This document shows, piece by piece, positions 23,116 to 33,736 of a stretch of 64,000 bases of DNA. The stretch lies in the NCBI GenBank assembly GCA_946894095.1, contig OX335661.1:17080665-17144664 (forward strand), written 5' to 3'. This stretch comes from Incurvaria masculella (taxonomy: Eukaryota; Arthropoda; Insecta; Lepidoptera; Incurvariidae). Under the pieces are notes generated by a model, which ran no database searches, was not told the DNA's origin, and worked only from the letters and a program-made list of their open reading frames with translations. The stretch's first letter is position 1, and every line of letters starts with the position of its first letter. A program made the translations under genes and the position numbers.

Positions 23116-23458
23116 AAACCGACTTTAAAGACAAAGCACTAAAAAGTAAAAAAAAATTGCCATTTTTTAGTTACGATTTTTGTCATTTTCTTACTCGGGG
23201 TCAGCCGGGCGCCCACTGCGCCAGAACCTTGGCTACCTTGGCTGACACCGACTTAATGCAAATTTAAGACTTATATGATTTTCTCATGGATATCATTGTC
23301 AGAACTAAACCAAATTGAGATGGAACTATACGGGAGGCACCAGTTTTCAAATAAAAACATTATTATTAAAATCGGTTCACCCAGGCGAAAGTTGTGAGGT
23401 AACAAATATAAAAAAAATACAGTCGAATTGAGAACCTCCTCTTTTTTTTGAAGGCGGA
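23116..23458. mobile_element. Hairpin MITE, internally deleted copy
   Basis: The left arm (AACCGACTTTAAAGACAAAG to GCCGGGCGCCC) and the outer right end (GAGAACCTCCTC...TTTGAAGGCGG) are present. The second hairpin arm and nearly the whole telomere-like array are missing; only GAACCTTGGCTACCTTGGCT is left at that place. Confidence 0.75.
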
Positions 23459-23469
23459 TGCGGATCCGA

Positions 23470-24044
23470 ATTATGGCTGCAAAGAGCTCTCCCTATTATT
23501 GATACGAAATTGTATCAACACTAAATATTTTTGTTTTTAATTTTATATCACGTGGTATACTTGCAACTAACATAATAAAATGTACGGACCCATAAAATAA
23601 TTCAGTTCATTTTCTGATGAGTGATATTGCTCGGTTTACTGCAGGACCAGTTATGCGTGAAGTACATACACACTGCACTACCAAACATTCCGCTTATCTG
23701 TGGTAATGTTTTGTCTAAAATTTTAATTTGGTCTTAACTTGTTTGAATTGCTTATTCTTAAGACGTTTTTGTGTTGTTTGTTTTAAACGACACTTTAATT
23801 TATTTTGTAATTGGAAACGGAACCCTAAAATTATCCAGGCTCATGGTATAAAAAGCTTGGCGTGCATGACGCTCGCTCGCTTGCAGCGGACGTCATCGGG
23901 AGCTTTAAATAAATGAATGTGAAAAATATGGTGAATATTATCATAACGACTATCTTCCAAAGAAACTACGTAAAAACCGCAGATAGTCGTGTCATAACTA
24001 CTGTGCTATGGAAATAATGTTGATACTTACATACATTCGGATTC
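23470..24044. other. No gene recognised
   Basis: AT-rich spacer. A TATAAAAAGC at about 23848 is an isolated match to a TATA box without other promoter evidence. Confidence 0.4.
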
Positions 24045-24272
24045 CACTTAAAACTGCTTACTAGGTGGTAGGGTCAATCCCCGGGTTGGTACCATCGCAT
24101 TGAATGAACGATGGTCGAAGCGGCATTGAAAATTGTCCGTGTTTTTCATCCAGTTCAATTTAGCCGAGCAATATAAGGAAGGTCCTGGCATGGCACCTAG
24201 TTTCCATGTGGTGTGTTAGGCTAATATCTCACGGTCAGTTTAGTATTAGGCGTCCAGTTACATAAAAAAAAA
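24045..24272 (+). mobile_element. SINE, 5'-truncated
   Basis: Starts within the TTCGGATTCCAC segment and continues to CGTCCAGTTACATAAAAA. The 5S-like head is missing. The 3' stem is altered (GGCTAATATCTCACGG). Confidence 0.8.
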
Positions 24273-24279
24273 TGCGAAG

Positions 24280-25100
24280 ATAATCCTAGTTAAGTTTCTT
24301 ACGAACCTAAATTTAATTTGAATTTTCTAATCCCGTATCATGAATTTGTCGGTGAGTAATGTCATATTACTCCATACCAACCTGTTGAATAATTTACTGG
24401 CGACAGTGGGTCTCGTTTTAGGCGCGCTAGATGGCACATCTCTTTCCTTTTTTATCTGTGGTCCGAGCATAATCTTAAAACAAGGCACAAATTGTCTTTG
24501 AACTTTAAAACGAACAAATATTTTTTTTTAATAGTTTAAATTATTCTAAAAATTTCTAGAAATGGCCATCGAAAAGTCGATATATTTTCATTGAAACCAT
24601 CGTTCAGGTAGTGCCAATCCGTACGTCTCTGCCTAAAATTGTCTCTGCCTCTTATGGTAAAACCACTCAACTTAACCTGTTGCCCCATTGTTGCCTGGAT
24701 GTCCGTCCAATCATTTCGAATATCGTAGCAAATGTTTAATTTGAAAATATGACGTCTTCAATTGTTTCCCAAAAATTGTGTGTGTTTGTAAGGGACTTAA
24801 AATTGAACTTTTTGTCCTGTAAGTAGCATGGTTAAAGGTTTTTTTTCTGATTTTTGGTATCTTAACGCTAGAATCACGGGTCACACAACGTACACTCATT
24901 AAAAGAGGACAAAAACACAAAGATCGTCTCAATTAAATGTCAATCACATGTACGTAACGTTGTTTGCGTAAAGTATGGTTTTTTATAAACGTTTTTATCC
25001 AGTTTTGCTTATTTCGTGACTCCGGCTAACATTACTGCTTCGTACTCTGTGGGTTTCGCCAGTCAAAAGGATTTACATATAATGAACAGACCTATATGCG
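24280..25100. other. No gene recognised
   Basis: No coding, RNA or repeat signal that I can support. Confidence 0.4.
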
Positions 25101-25104
25101 TACC

Positions 25105-25480
25105 GATAACCACCTTACACTGCAAGGTGATGGAGCGAGTCATCAACTCGCAGTTCATGGAGTAGCTCGAAATAAAAACTCGAATAATCGGCGACCGGCA
25201 ATACGGGTCTCTGCCAAACCGTTCAGTTGGTGACCTCCTGTTGCAGTCAACTCACCTCTGAGGGGCGGTATTCGATGACTTTGGATGAGATGTTGATCTT
25301 GACATAGCTTATGCTTTTGATAGGGTTTGGTATAATGCCCTTATAGCCAATCGGTCATATTACGTGCTTACCGCTGGCCCGTGCGACACGGTAGAAAACT
25401 TTCAGAGCCACTTAGTGAAGGCTGGTCTTGCACAAGGCTCCGTTCTTGAACCCACTTTGTTTATGGTCACATGTTGCCTC
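25105..25480 (+). pseudogene. Dead LINE reverse transcriptase fragment
   Basis: Conceptual translation across frames gives the RT fingers (KVMERVINSQFME), GDRQYGSLPNRSVGDLLLQS, then motif A (DLDIAYAFDRVW) and the motif B region (AGLAQGSVLEPTLF). Two in-frame stops (TGA) lie between the fingers and motif A, and frame shifts are needed to link the parts. Motif C (the YXDD-like centre) is not visible. It is a relic of a non-LTR retrotransposon, independent of the 44.8-kb LINE to judge from the different sequence. Confidence 0.75.
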
Positions 25481-25489
25481 TAGGTAATG

Positions 25490-26860
25490 TAAATTGATAT
25501 TGAAACTACGGCACAGCCAACAAGTGCTACTAATGTCATTTATTAGCTATCTGCTAGATGGAAGAACGACGAAGACTCGCGCCTAAACTTGAAATCCTCC
25601 TCTAAGCGGTTTTGAAACGCAATCTCCAGAACTTGGTTGAGTTTAATGTATCGAAGATTTAGTATGTGCATTTAGTGCAAAAAAGACCAAAGATTTATTA
25701 AAGTGCACCTCGCTTCATGGGCGATCACCTCAATTAACGTCATTAAAGACCCAGGCAAAATCGACATCAAACAGTCAACAATATTGCATTATAAATCAAT
25801 TTAAACAAGACAAAATCCAATAAGTCACATATAAATTGTGGCAAAAGGATTAATAGTATGAACTTAATCAAAGCTGCTGAAAAATGCCTGCAACATCGCC
25901 ATGGCATTGTAATTATTATAAACTTAACAGCGGAAAAAATAGGTTGTGTTGTGTGCGCAGGCGATCTATTCAACTCGAACAATGTGTGACGACGTGTTTT
26001 TTGGACGGTATAATTATCATCAGATGATCATAATAATGTCACCTTGACTTACCCTGTTGCAATTGAGAGTCAAGCCTTAATGGGATCCGCTACCCTTCTC
26101 ATTCGTGCTATTATGTCCGCTTATAACATGAGAACCACTTACTTAGAGGTCGATTCTCCATTTTAGTTATAGGCTACCAACCATCCCGCTAAATTACCGA
26201 TAGGAGCAAGCAGTAGGGTTGCAATATAAAAAAAATACCGACCGTTTTCATCGGAATTTTAACGTGGCGACGCGGGAATCTCCGAGTCGGAGCTAAAATT
26301 GAGATGCGCAAAAACATGTAATTAAAGTAGGAGATTCCAAGACAACATTAGAAGTACAACCTGAAACGCGACACAAACCACGAACAATCGATATAATTGC
26401 GCTCTTGTTGATGAATTGAATAAGATGTTACGTGGGTAAATCACACCTTGCCTTGGAAACAATGAACACGCTACACCGCTCGAGTCGTGTAATGCCCGAC
26501 ATTACGGGCACGCTACGCCTACCTGCAGACTGCACACTGCACGCTGCAGGTTGCAAGGTTAAGGCGCTGGTCGAGAATCTTAATGCAACTTGCTCGGCAA
26601 CCCTATTCTAATTGTTCACGAGGTGTTTGTGATAAGGAGGATGACGCTAGGAAAATATTTTTAGCGACTTATGTTGCGGAACATTCACGACAATGGGTCG
26701 AACACAGAGAACCGGGATGACCTTTTCACTGGCTTTTAAAACCAATTATAAAATATTTTTAAATAAGAAATATAAGATGCAATAAGAAAGGTAAAAATAT
26801 AAATTACTTTGATTTTTAATATAATTTTAAATGAGAATGTAAGAAAGGCATATCGCAGAG
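25490..26860. other. No gene recognised
   Basis: AT-rich with short GC-richer patches (26500-26560). No supported features. Confidence 0.4.
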
Positions 26861-26935
26861 TTCCCATGAGGTGTGTTGGGCTGATATCATGACAATAGGC
26901 GTGGTATTGGTCATCCAAACCGGTTAGATAAAAAA
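26861..26935 (+). mobile_element. SINE 3' tail, degenerate
   Basis: AGTTCCCATGAGGTGTGTTG then a GGCTGATATCATGACA / TGGTATTGGTCATCC hairpin remnant and a short A tail. Confidence 0.6.
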
Positions 26936-26939
26936 TATG

Positions 26940-27540
26940 TTTATTCTATATTTCAATAGAAACAAAAAACCTGCTTAGACATATTGAAGTGCCAGGGTAT
27001 TTTATTATTTTTAAGTTTATTGCGACTCATAGCCAGGCCAAAATGATATGTGAATGATACATCATCGATACGTAGCGGTCTGCATCGCCTTGTAGATTAT
27101 TCTTAGCTAAACACAATCAAATGTAGCTATTTCTATGCATGTATTTGATGAGACCATACCCGATTTAGATAAAAAACCTTGTGATGCATGTCCGCATTTA
27201 TAGCTAGGTGGCAAAGTCTAGCCGTAGATGTTTCTGGTGAGTTACCGCACATTGTCTTGTCGATTCGTATCCTCCCACCTGCACACAAGCACGTGCACAT
27301 TCCCCTGCTCGAGGTTTTCTCACAAATGGAATGTGAGCGTGCACAGAAACAGAATACCGTGTTCAAGTATTCTTATAAGTTGGTGACAAATTATCTCGGA
27401 ATCTCGCCGTTGCTCCCTGACCGCGCACGCATTCATGTAGTACCTATAACTTTTTTATGAACTGTATCCGACCAAAACAGTCGCGGTATATCCCCCGGGG
27501 GGGTTGTAGATTGGGGGATATCTACTATCTACCCTCCCTG
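26940..27540. other. No gene recognised
   Basis: Overlapping open frames of 77-90 codons on both strands at 27133-27460 show no recognisable domain. Confidence 0.35.
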
Positions 27541-27683
27541 GTTACCCACTTAACTCGCCGGGTGATCAGGAAAGTGAGTGATTAAATTTGTCATTTAGTT
27601 GCATTTTGTACCATGCTGATTGTAAAAAACTAATCTTCTTCACTCCCTTGCCCATACCCGGCGAGTTTTTTTACCATGGTAAC
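27541..27683. mobile_element. Palindromic MITE (GTTACC ends), copy 2
   Basis: The left end GTTACCCACTTAACTCGCCG and right end ACCATGGTAAC form an imperfect inverted repeat. AAAGTGAGTGATTAAAT matches the 4649-4779 copy. Confidence 0.75.
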
Positions 27684-27805
27684 GACCCTGGTGTCCTTGG
27701 AAGCTGGTGTGAAGGAGCACCTGGCCGGCCGGCATGGTTTTCGCAGTTCCCGTGAATTTCTAAATCCTGAGAGATGTCCTGGTGTACGCCATATGCCGTG
27801 CTTAA

Positions 27806-28347
27806 GGTGGCCCAACCCGGCGGCCCCAACTCATTCGCGGGCACGGTACAAAACCGTGCTGTTGCGCTCTGGGACCTTCTCTGTTTCAAAGAATAAGACA
27901 GGCTCCGTGATGAGGAAGATGCAACATGTCCACAAAAAAGACAATGTGCATAGTGTATGATTTGGTAAGATTTACGAAAATTTTAATTTCAAGACGACTT
28001 ATAGCTAAAAGTAAACCACGACCGCTGTAGTCAAAAATCTAACAAAAACCAAATAGATCATAAATATTGACTAAATAAGCTATGTCTGATGACTAATCTT
28101 TTTACGATCTTCTTACTTTATCATTGCGTAATCCACCTCCAAAGTTATTGTATAAAACGCGCGAAAAAATCGAACTTTCGGACCTTATAACTTAGAAACC
28201 AAACACAATTTTACAATGCTAATGGTCATCAGACATCTAGTTCGATCAAATAAAGCTATTTTGAGGAAAATTTTGGATCTCTGACAAGAAATATGGGCTT
28301 GATCTTCTTTCCCCTTTTGTATGGGGAGATGAGCGGGTTGGGCCACC
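27806..28347. mobile_element. TTAA-flanked MITE, family 2, copy 2
   Basis: 542 bp with TTAA at 27802-27805 and 28348-28351. Ends are GGTGGCCCAACCCGG and CGGGTTGGGCCACC, a near-perfect terminal inverted repeat. Close to the 30258-30799 copy. Confidence 0.9.
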
Positions 28348-28351
28348 TTAA

Positions 28352-29080
28352 CATTAAAAAGAAAACTTTCTATTGTAAATTCACGTTGCTGCTGCGACGA
28401 TGACAATTGTTTTATTTCCGGGAAATGTTTGTATTTATACAGTTTGTTTGATGATTCCAATTAGACAAGTTGTAAACTAGATTTGCGAGATTAGCATAAG
28501 GTGAACGGCCAAATTAGGGGTCAGGCTCGTACCTCGCTCCGCGGCGAGACCTGCACGTGCTCGAATAATATAACGCGATCAAAGACATTATTGCAAAATA
28601 TAAACTATTCACTCGTCTGCTGAAATATGCACTGACGGAATACTGACGTAAGCACATACGATTTTTTGTTGACGCCGCATTGAATGTCTTTATCATTTAG
28701 GCCATTAAAATAAAAATATATATGGAATAGTTTTAGAATGGAATACAGTAAGCTGTGTAGTTGTCTAATGCAAGGAAATCCAACACTCTTCTTATAGGGA
28801 GATTTTTTTTACAGTAAGGTCAGTTGCGTAGCACCCGTAATTGAAAGATGTATGTAAGTCAGTAGAGGAAGCGAAATATGTATGCGGTGTTCGAACCGCA
28901 TGGTTCTGTATCATCTTTGTCTGCCTCTCCGGTAAAGCGGCTATGTATAATTAATGTTTAACATAGTTTCGTTTTGGGCAGGCGCTTGAACAGCCTCCGG
29001 TAAAATTCATCCTCGGTCCCCGACCACCGCGTCGCATCGCCCGCCCGGGCCATTACTGACATTCTTCCGGCCTTATTTTT
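28352..29080. other. No gene recognised
   Basis: AT-rich spacer; a GC-rich patch lies at 28985-29070. Nothing else is supported. Confidence 0.4.
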
Positions 29081-29691
29081 AACCGACTTCAAAAAAAGGA
29101 GGAGGTTATCAATTCGTCTGTATGTTTTTTTTTTTTTTGTTTTTTTTGTTTTATGTTTGTTACCTCATAACTTTTGCCTGGGTGAACCGATTTTGATAAT
29201 TATTTTTTTAAATGATAGCTAGTGCTTCCCAAGTGGTCCCATTTTAATTTGGTTAAGTTCTGACAATGATATCCATGAGAAAATCATAAAAGTCTTAAAT
29301 TTGAATTAAGATTGCGCGACAAATGGACGAATAACTCAATATAACGCCAACCGATTTCGATAATTCTTTTTTTATTGGAAAGGACGTGTACAAATTAGTA
29401 AGTGTACTTCAGATTCACTAAAAATAAACAAATAAAAAAAAATTTAACAAAAAAAATAACCGACTTCAAGGAAAAAGCACTAAAAAGTAAAAAATAATTT
29501 TCATTTTTGTAGTTACGATTTCTGTAATTTTTTGAGTCGGTGTCAGCCAAGGTTAGGTTAGGTTAGGTTAGGTTCTCTTGATTGGCGCAGCGCGTGCCCG
29601 GCTGACGCCGACTCAAAAAATAACAGAAATCGTAACTACAAAAATGAAAATTATTTTTTACTTTTTAGTGCTTTTTCCTTGAAGTCGGTTA
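29081..29691. mobile_element. Hairpin MITE with telomere-like loop, copy 2
   Basis: Opposite orientation to the copy at 8054. Outer ends are AACCGACTTCAAA and TTGAAGTCGGTT. The fold-back part has arms 29458-29548 and 29601-29691 (91 bp each, very similar). The loop holds the GGTTA array. Confidence 0.85.
29551..29574 (+). repeat. (TTAGG)n-type array, about 5 units
   Basis: GGTTA is repeated over 24 bases in the hairpin loop, in the same orientation relative to the element as the 12-unit array at 8171-8229. Confidence 0.9.
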
Positions 29692-30253
29692 TTTTTTTTG
29701 TTAAATTTTTTTTTCGTTTTGCTCAGTCGTAGCGTGATGTTAAATAGCCAATGACCGTCCGCGAGAATTATCTGAAGACTATCAAATGTAAAAATAAACT
29801 TTTCCGACTGGTAATTCCGAAACGTAAAAACAATCATCGTTATATTGGTGTAGATGTAATTATACTGGTGAATCCAACCACACGCATGATGTTTGCAAAC
29901 ATTTTATAAAAACTAGGAAAGTTCTGAACCACGGATATGATTAGTCACGGATTATTCAAAGAACTGTAACGGAGCAGTCGGGTGGACTGGATGTGTTACT
30001 TTGTGACCAGTCCGTGACGCACTGTTTGAGTGGCCGTGCCAGCCGGAAGCATTTCCAATTTTCCGAAGCTTTAAACGCGACCACACGAAATCGGATGACG
30101 GACAAGTGACATTGGGCAGGTTTCTTAATTACGCGAAAGGAGATAAACGATGCGGCAAGTGTGCATTGTTGACGCATCTGTCGTTGGAAGTCTGACGCGC
30201 CAAGGTTAGAAATTGTGGCAAAATTAATGTGGATTAGACGCGCTTAGTTCATC
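29692..30253. other. No gene recognised
   Basis: Spacer between two MITEs. The 73-codon minus-strand frame at 29956-30177 has no recognisable domain. Confidence 0.4.
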
Positions 30254-30257
30254 TTAA

Positions 30258-30799
30258 GGTGGCCCAACCCGGCGGGCCTAACTCATTCGCGGGCACGGTA
30301 CAAAACCGTGCTGTTGCGCTCTGGGGCCTTCTCTGTTTCAAAGAATAAGACATGCTCCGTGATGAGCAAGATGCAATATGTCCACAAAAAAGAAAATGTG
30401 CATAGTGTATGATTTGGTAAGATTTACGAAAATTTGAATTTCAAAACGACTTATAGCTAAAAGTAAACCACGACCGCTGTATTCAAAAATCTAACAAAAA
30501 CCAAATATTTTATAAATCTTGATTGAATAAGGTATGTCTGATGACTAATCTTTTTAAGATTTTCTTACGTTATCATTGCGTAATCTACCTCCAAAGTTAT
30601 TGTATAAAACGCGCGAAAAATCAGAAATTTCGGACCTTATAATTTAGAAACCAAACATAATTTCACAATGCCAACGGACATCAGACATCTAGTTCGATCA
30701 AATAAAGCTATTTTGAGTAAAATTTGGGATCTCTGGCAAGTAATATGTGCGTGATCTTCTTTCCCCGTTTGTATGGGGAGTTGAGCGGGATGGGCCACC
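30258..30799. mobile_element. TTAA-flanked MITE, family 2, copy 3
   Basis: 542 bp with TTAA at 30254-30257 and 30800-30803. Terminal inverted repeats match copy 2. A further partial relative (GACACGGTACAAAATCG) follows at about 30820-30900. Confidence 0.9.
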
Positions 30800-30904
30800 T
30801 TAAGGTAACACTTCCCGACGACGAGACTTACTTATTGGCGGACACGGTACAAAATCGTTCTATTGCGCTCTGGCATTGTCCCTGATATACGGAAAAAGGC
30901 AGCT

Positions 30905-32308
30905 AACAGTATTTTTTTTTTCCGAAAAACAAAAAGGTACAGACGCAAATGTTCGTTGACTAGAAACAAAAAATTAAGTGAATTAGAACAGCGGTTATTA
31001 AATGATTTCTAAACTACTTTTGTATGGTAGGTTTTCTGATGCGTACGGGAAGATCCATCCTTCACGGATGTTCAGCCTATAATCTAAATGTTCTTCGATG
31101 GAATGAATTTAGAATTTCGGCTGACTTTTGTTTTGAGACGAACTTAAATTTTTAGGACAGCTGTCGCCTAGCTAAAATGCTTTCAAAGCTGACACTTTCT
31201 ACTGTCAGCTCGTCATTTTTAGGACTAAATAAATTCTCCAGGTTTGTACTTACTTCCGTTTGATCTTTTTTTCCTGCATTACAAGCTTCATTGACACCCT
31301 TTTTTCGGGAAGGCAGGCTTTCCGGACTAAATCTCAGACTTTTTGTCAGGATGTTTCAAATTGCGGAATGATAAAAGATAAAAAAAGGAGATGAAATTCC
31401 ACTTTGGATACAAATGTGCACGGAATTTGAGCGTCATTGAAAACGACACTTTGAACAAGTTTTATTTTCTACCGTATGAGCCGTGTTGTGAAGGAATATA
31501 AACAGAAAATTATTTAAATCATCGTTGTGTTTATTTCCTACTGACTTATGAACGGACGAATCCTATTGGTCGACGAGTCTCACGGCTACACTGCACTATC
31601 GGGTGTGTCTCGTTTTTACCTATTTATAATGTTGCTATAATTAGTCGTTAATCCATTGACTACGCTCAAAAACATAGGTAGTCATAACATTTTAATCATA
31701 AGTGCAGATAGGTGAGGAGACGCCGTCAGGAGATAGGTTCTTAACCGTACTATGTATGTTATTAGATTTATTTTAGAGTTAAACCATAACATGTATCTGG
31801 GGATATTTTCTTTTCTTGCATTATTTGATGAAAAGTTTAATGTTTCCTACAAACCAATAAAATAGGGTCATTGCCCTGATCATGGCTTAACTTCGCAGTA
31901 ATTCTAATTAAACGATGATTGTTGCAGCACTTTAGAAATATTCACCCATTTTATTCATACGAAATTACTGTACATTCTATGAAGAGCTGGGGCTGGAGCA
32001 GTTTTAAAGTAACTCTCAATTTATGTTAAAATAAATGGTAGTTTAGCTTAAACTTGATTAATTTGTATAGTCTATTCACAAGTAAAACGTCAAAGAAAGT
32101 GATTAGGTTTACTGTTTGACGTTTGCTACTAAGGTAGATTGATTAAAATACAACAGTAACTTTTTGAGGAATATTTTACTACTCAAACATAAATTAACAA
32201 CTTACACACGTTTTTTCTTTGCATGTGTTATTCAGGAGCTCCACACAGCCTGCTTATTGCATACAGGTCTTTTAACGCCTTGATTTTTCGTGAGCCCAGT
32301 GGAGTACG
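30905..32308. other. Spacer downstream of gene B
   Basis: No gene or clear repeat. It contains the 3' flank of gene B, including the poly(A) signal candidate described separately. Confidence 0.4.
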
Positions 32309-32314
32309 TTTATT
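32309..32314 (-). promoter_or_regulatory. Candidate poly(A) signal of gene B
   Basis: AATAAA on the minus strand, about 56 bases beyond the stop codon. A second AATAAA (32369-32374) overlaps the stop codon itself. Confidence 0.45.
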
Positions 32315-32369
32315 TGCAACTGGGATTGACATTACCTTTGTGAATACACAATCGGTAGCCCTAGAAATT

Positions 32370-33736
32370 TTATTTGATCTTTATGCCCCAGTCTTCCTTG
32401 ATCATGTCGGCTGCTTTCTCGGCCAACATCATGGTCGGCGCGTTGGTGTGCGCCGCCGGTACCCTCGGCATCACGCTCGCGTCCACCACGCGCAGGCCCT
32501 TGATCCCGTGCACGCGCAGCCGGGAGTCCACCACGGCGCCCGGGTCCGAGGCGGGACCCATCTTGCACGTCCCCGTGTGGTGGTAGATCGTATTGGTGAT
32601 CGTCTTCATCGCGCAGAACCAGTACGCGTCCGAGTTGAAGCCGTGGTGCGCGCAGTTCGGCAGCGGGATGTCGTGGAGTCGGCTCCCGAACTTCTGAAAA
32701 GCTCTCGTCTTCGACAGCTCGATCACCTTCCGGATGCCGTGGAGGACCACCCTCTGGTCGTGTCCGCCGTCGGAGAAGTAGTTGGCGTAGATGAGCGGCT
32801 TGTGCAAGGGGTTCTTGTCCCTCAGCATGATCCGACCGGTGGACTTCGGGAGGAGAAGCATCGGAAATACCATCCAGGTATCCCGATCGGCGATCGGGCC
32901 GTACACTTTATTGTAGACGCGGTCGTCGATACCGAAGGCGCTCATGTAAATCGGCTGCGAGACGAGCGAGCCGGCGACGAAGAGGAGTTCCAGATCGGGG
33001 TATCCGTCGTCGCTGTGCGGATTCCTCGTGTCGATGAAGGCGAGCGCCTCGGTGCCGCTGGGCGCGGAGAGCGGACCCGTGTGGTGCGCGAAGTAATCCT
33101 TGATGTTACCCCATGTCGCGACGCGCTCGGCGCGGATCGAGTCGGTCGTGTTGATCACGAAGGTGAGGCCGCCGAGCGCGAAGTGGTCCTGCAGGTTGTA
33201 CCCGACGGGCAGATCGCGCAGAACCGTTATGTTGTGCTGGGACAAGTGCTCGCGGGGCCCGATTCCGCTGAGCATGAGCAGTTGCGGAGAATTGATCGCT
33301 CCCGCCGAAACTATGACCTCCCGCTTCGCTCGCACTTCAATTTCTTTGTTATCTTTTATCAGTTTGACTCCGTAGGCGCGCCGCGTCGTGGGATCTATCA
33401 GGATCCGGGTGACCATCCCGTTCTTAAGGATGTGGAAGTTCGGGCGATGTTTGATCCGATGAAGGAAGGCCCGGCTGGCGCTCATCCTCGTTCCATTCTT
33501 CATAGTGAACTGTATGAGCGAGTATCCGGTCTGTTTTTCCCCGTTGTAGTCGACCACTCTGCCGCCGGTTTCTACTCCCGCCGCGAGGAACGCGTCGGAC
33601 AGTCGTGTCCTCCAGTCCGGGTACTGTATATGCATCTCTCCTTTCGTAGAGTGGTATTTAGTGTTGCGAGCCAGTTCGGGAATTTGTATGTTCTCGGACT
33701 TCTTGAAATATTGGAGAATGGAATTGTAATCCCAGC
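32370..33736 (-). CDS. Gene B exon 4 (C-terminal)
   Basis: Acceptor TTATATTACAG precedes 33736. Two bases complete the split Gly codon, followed by [10 protein letters not shown]. It encodes residues 167-620 with the substrate-binding domain and the two catalytic histidines; the stop is TAA. A long antisense frame over this exon is a shadow. Confidence 0.95.

Noticed and set aside
23845..23910. Promoter with TATAAAAAGC
   Set aside because: No initiator, exon or downstream coding sequence follows; the match is likely to be chance in AT-rich DNA.
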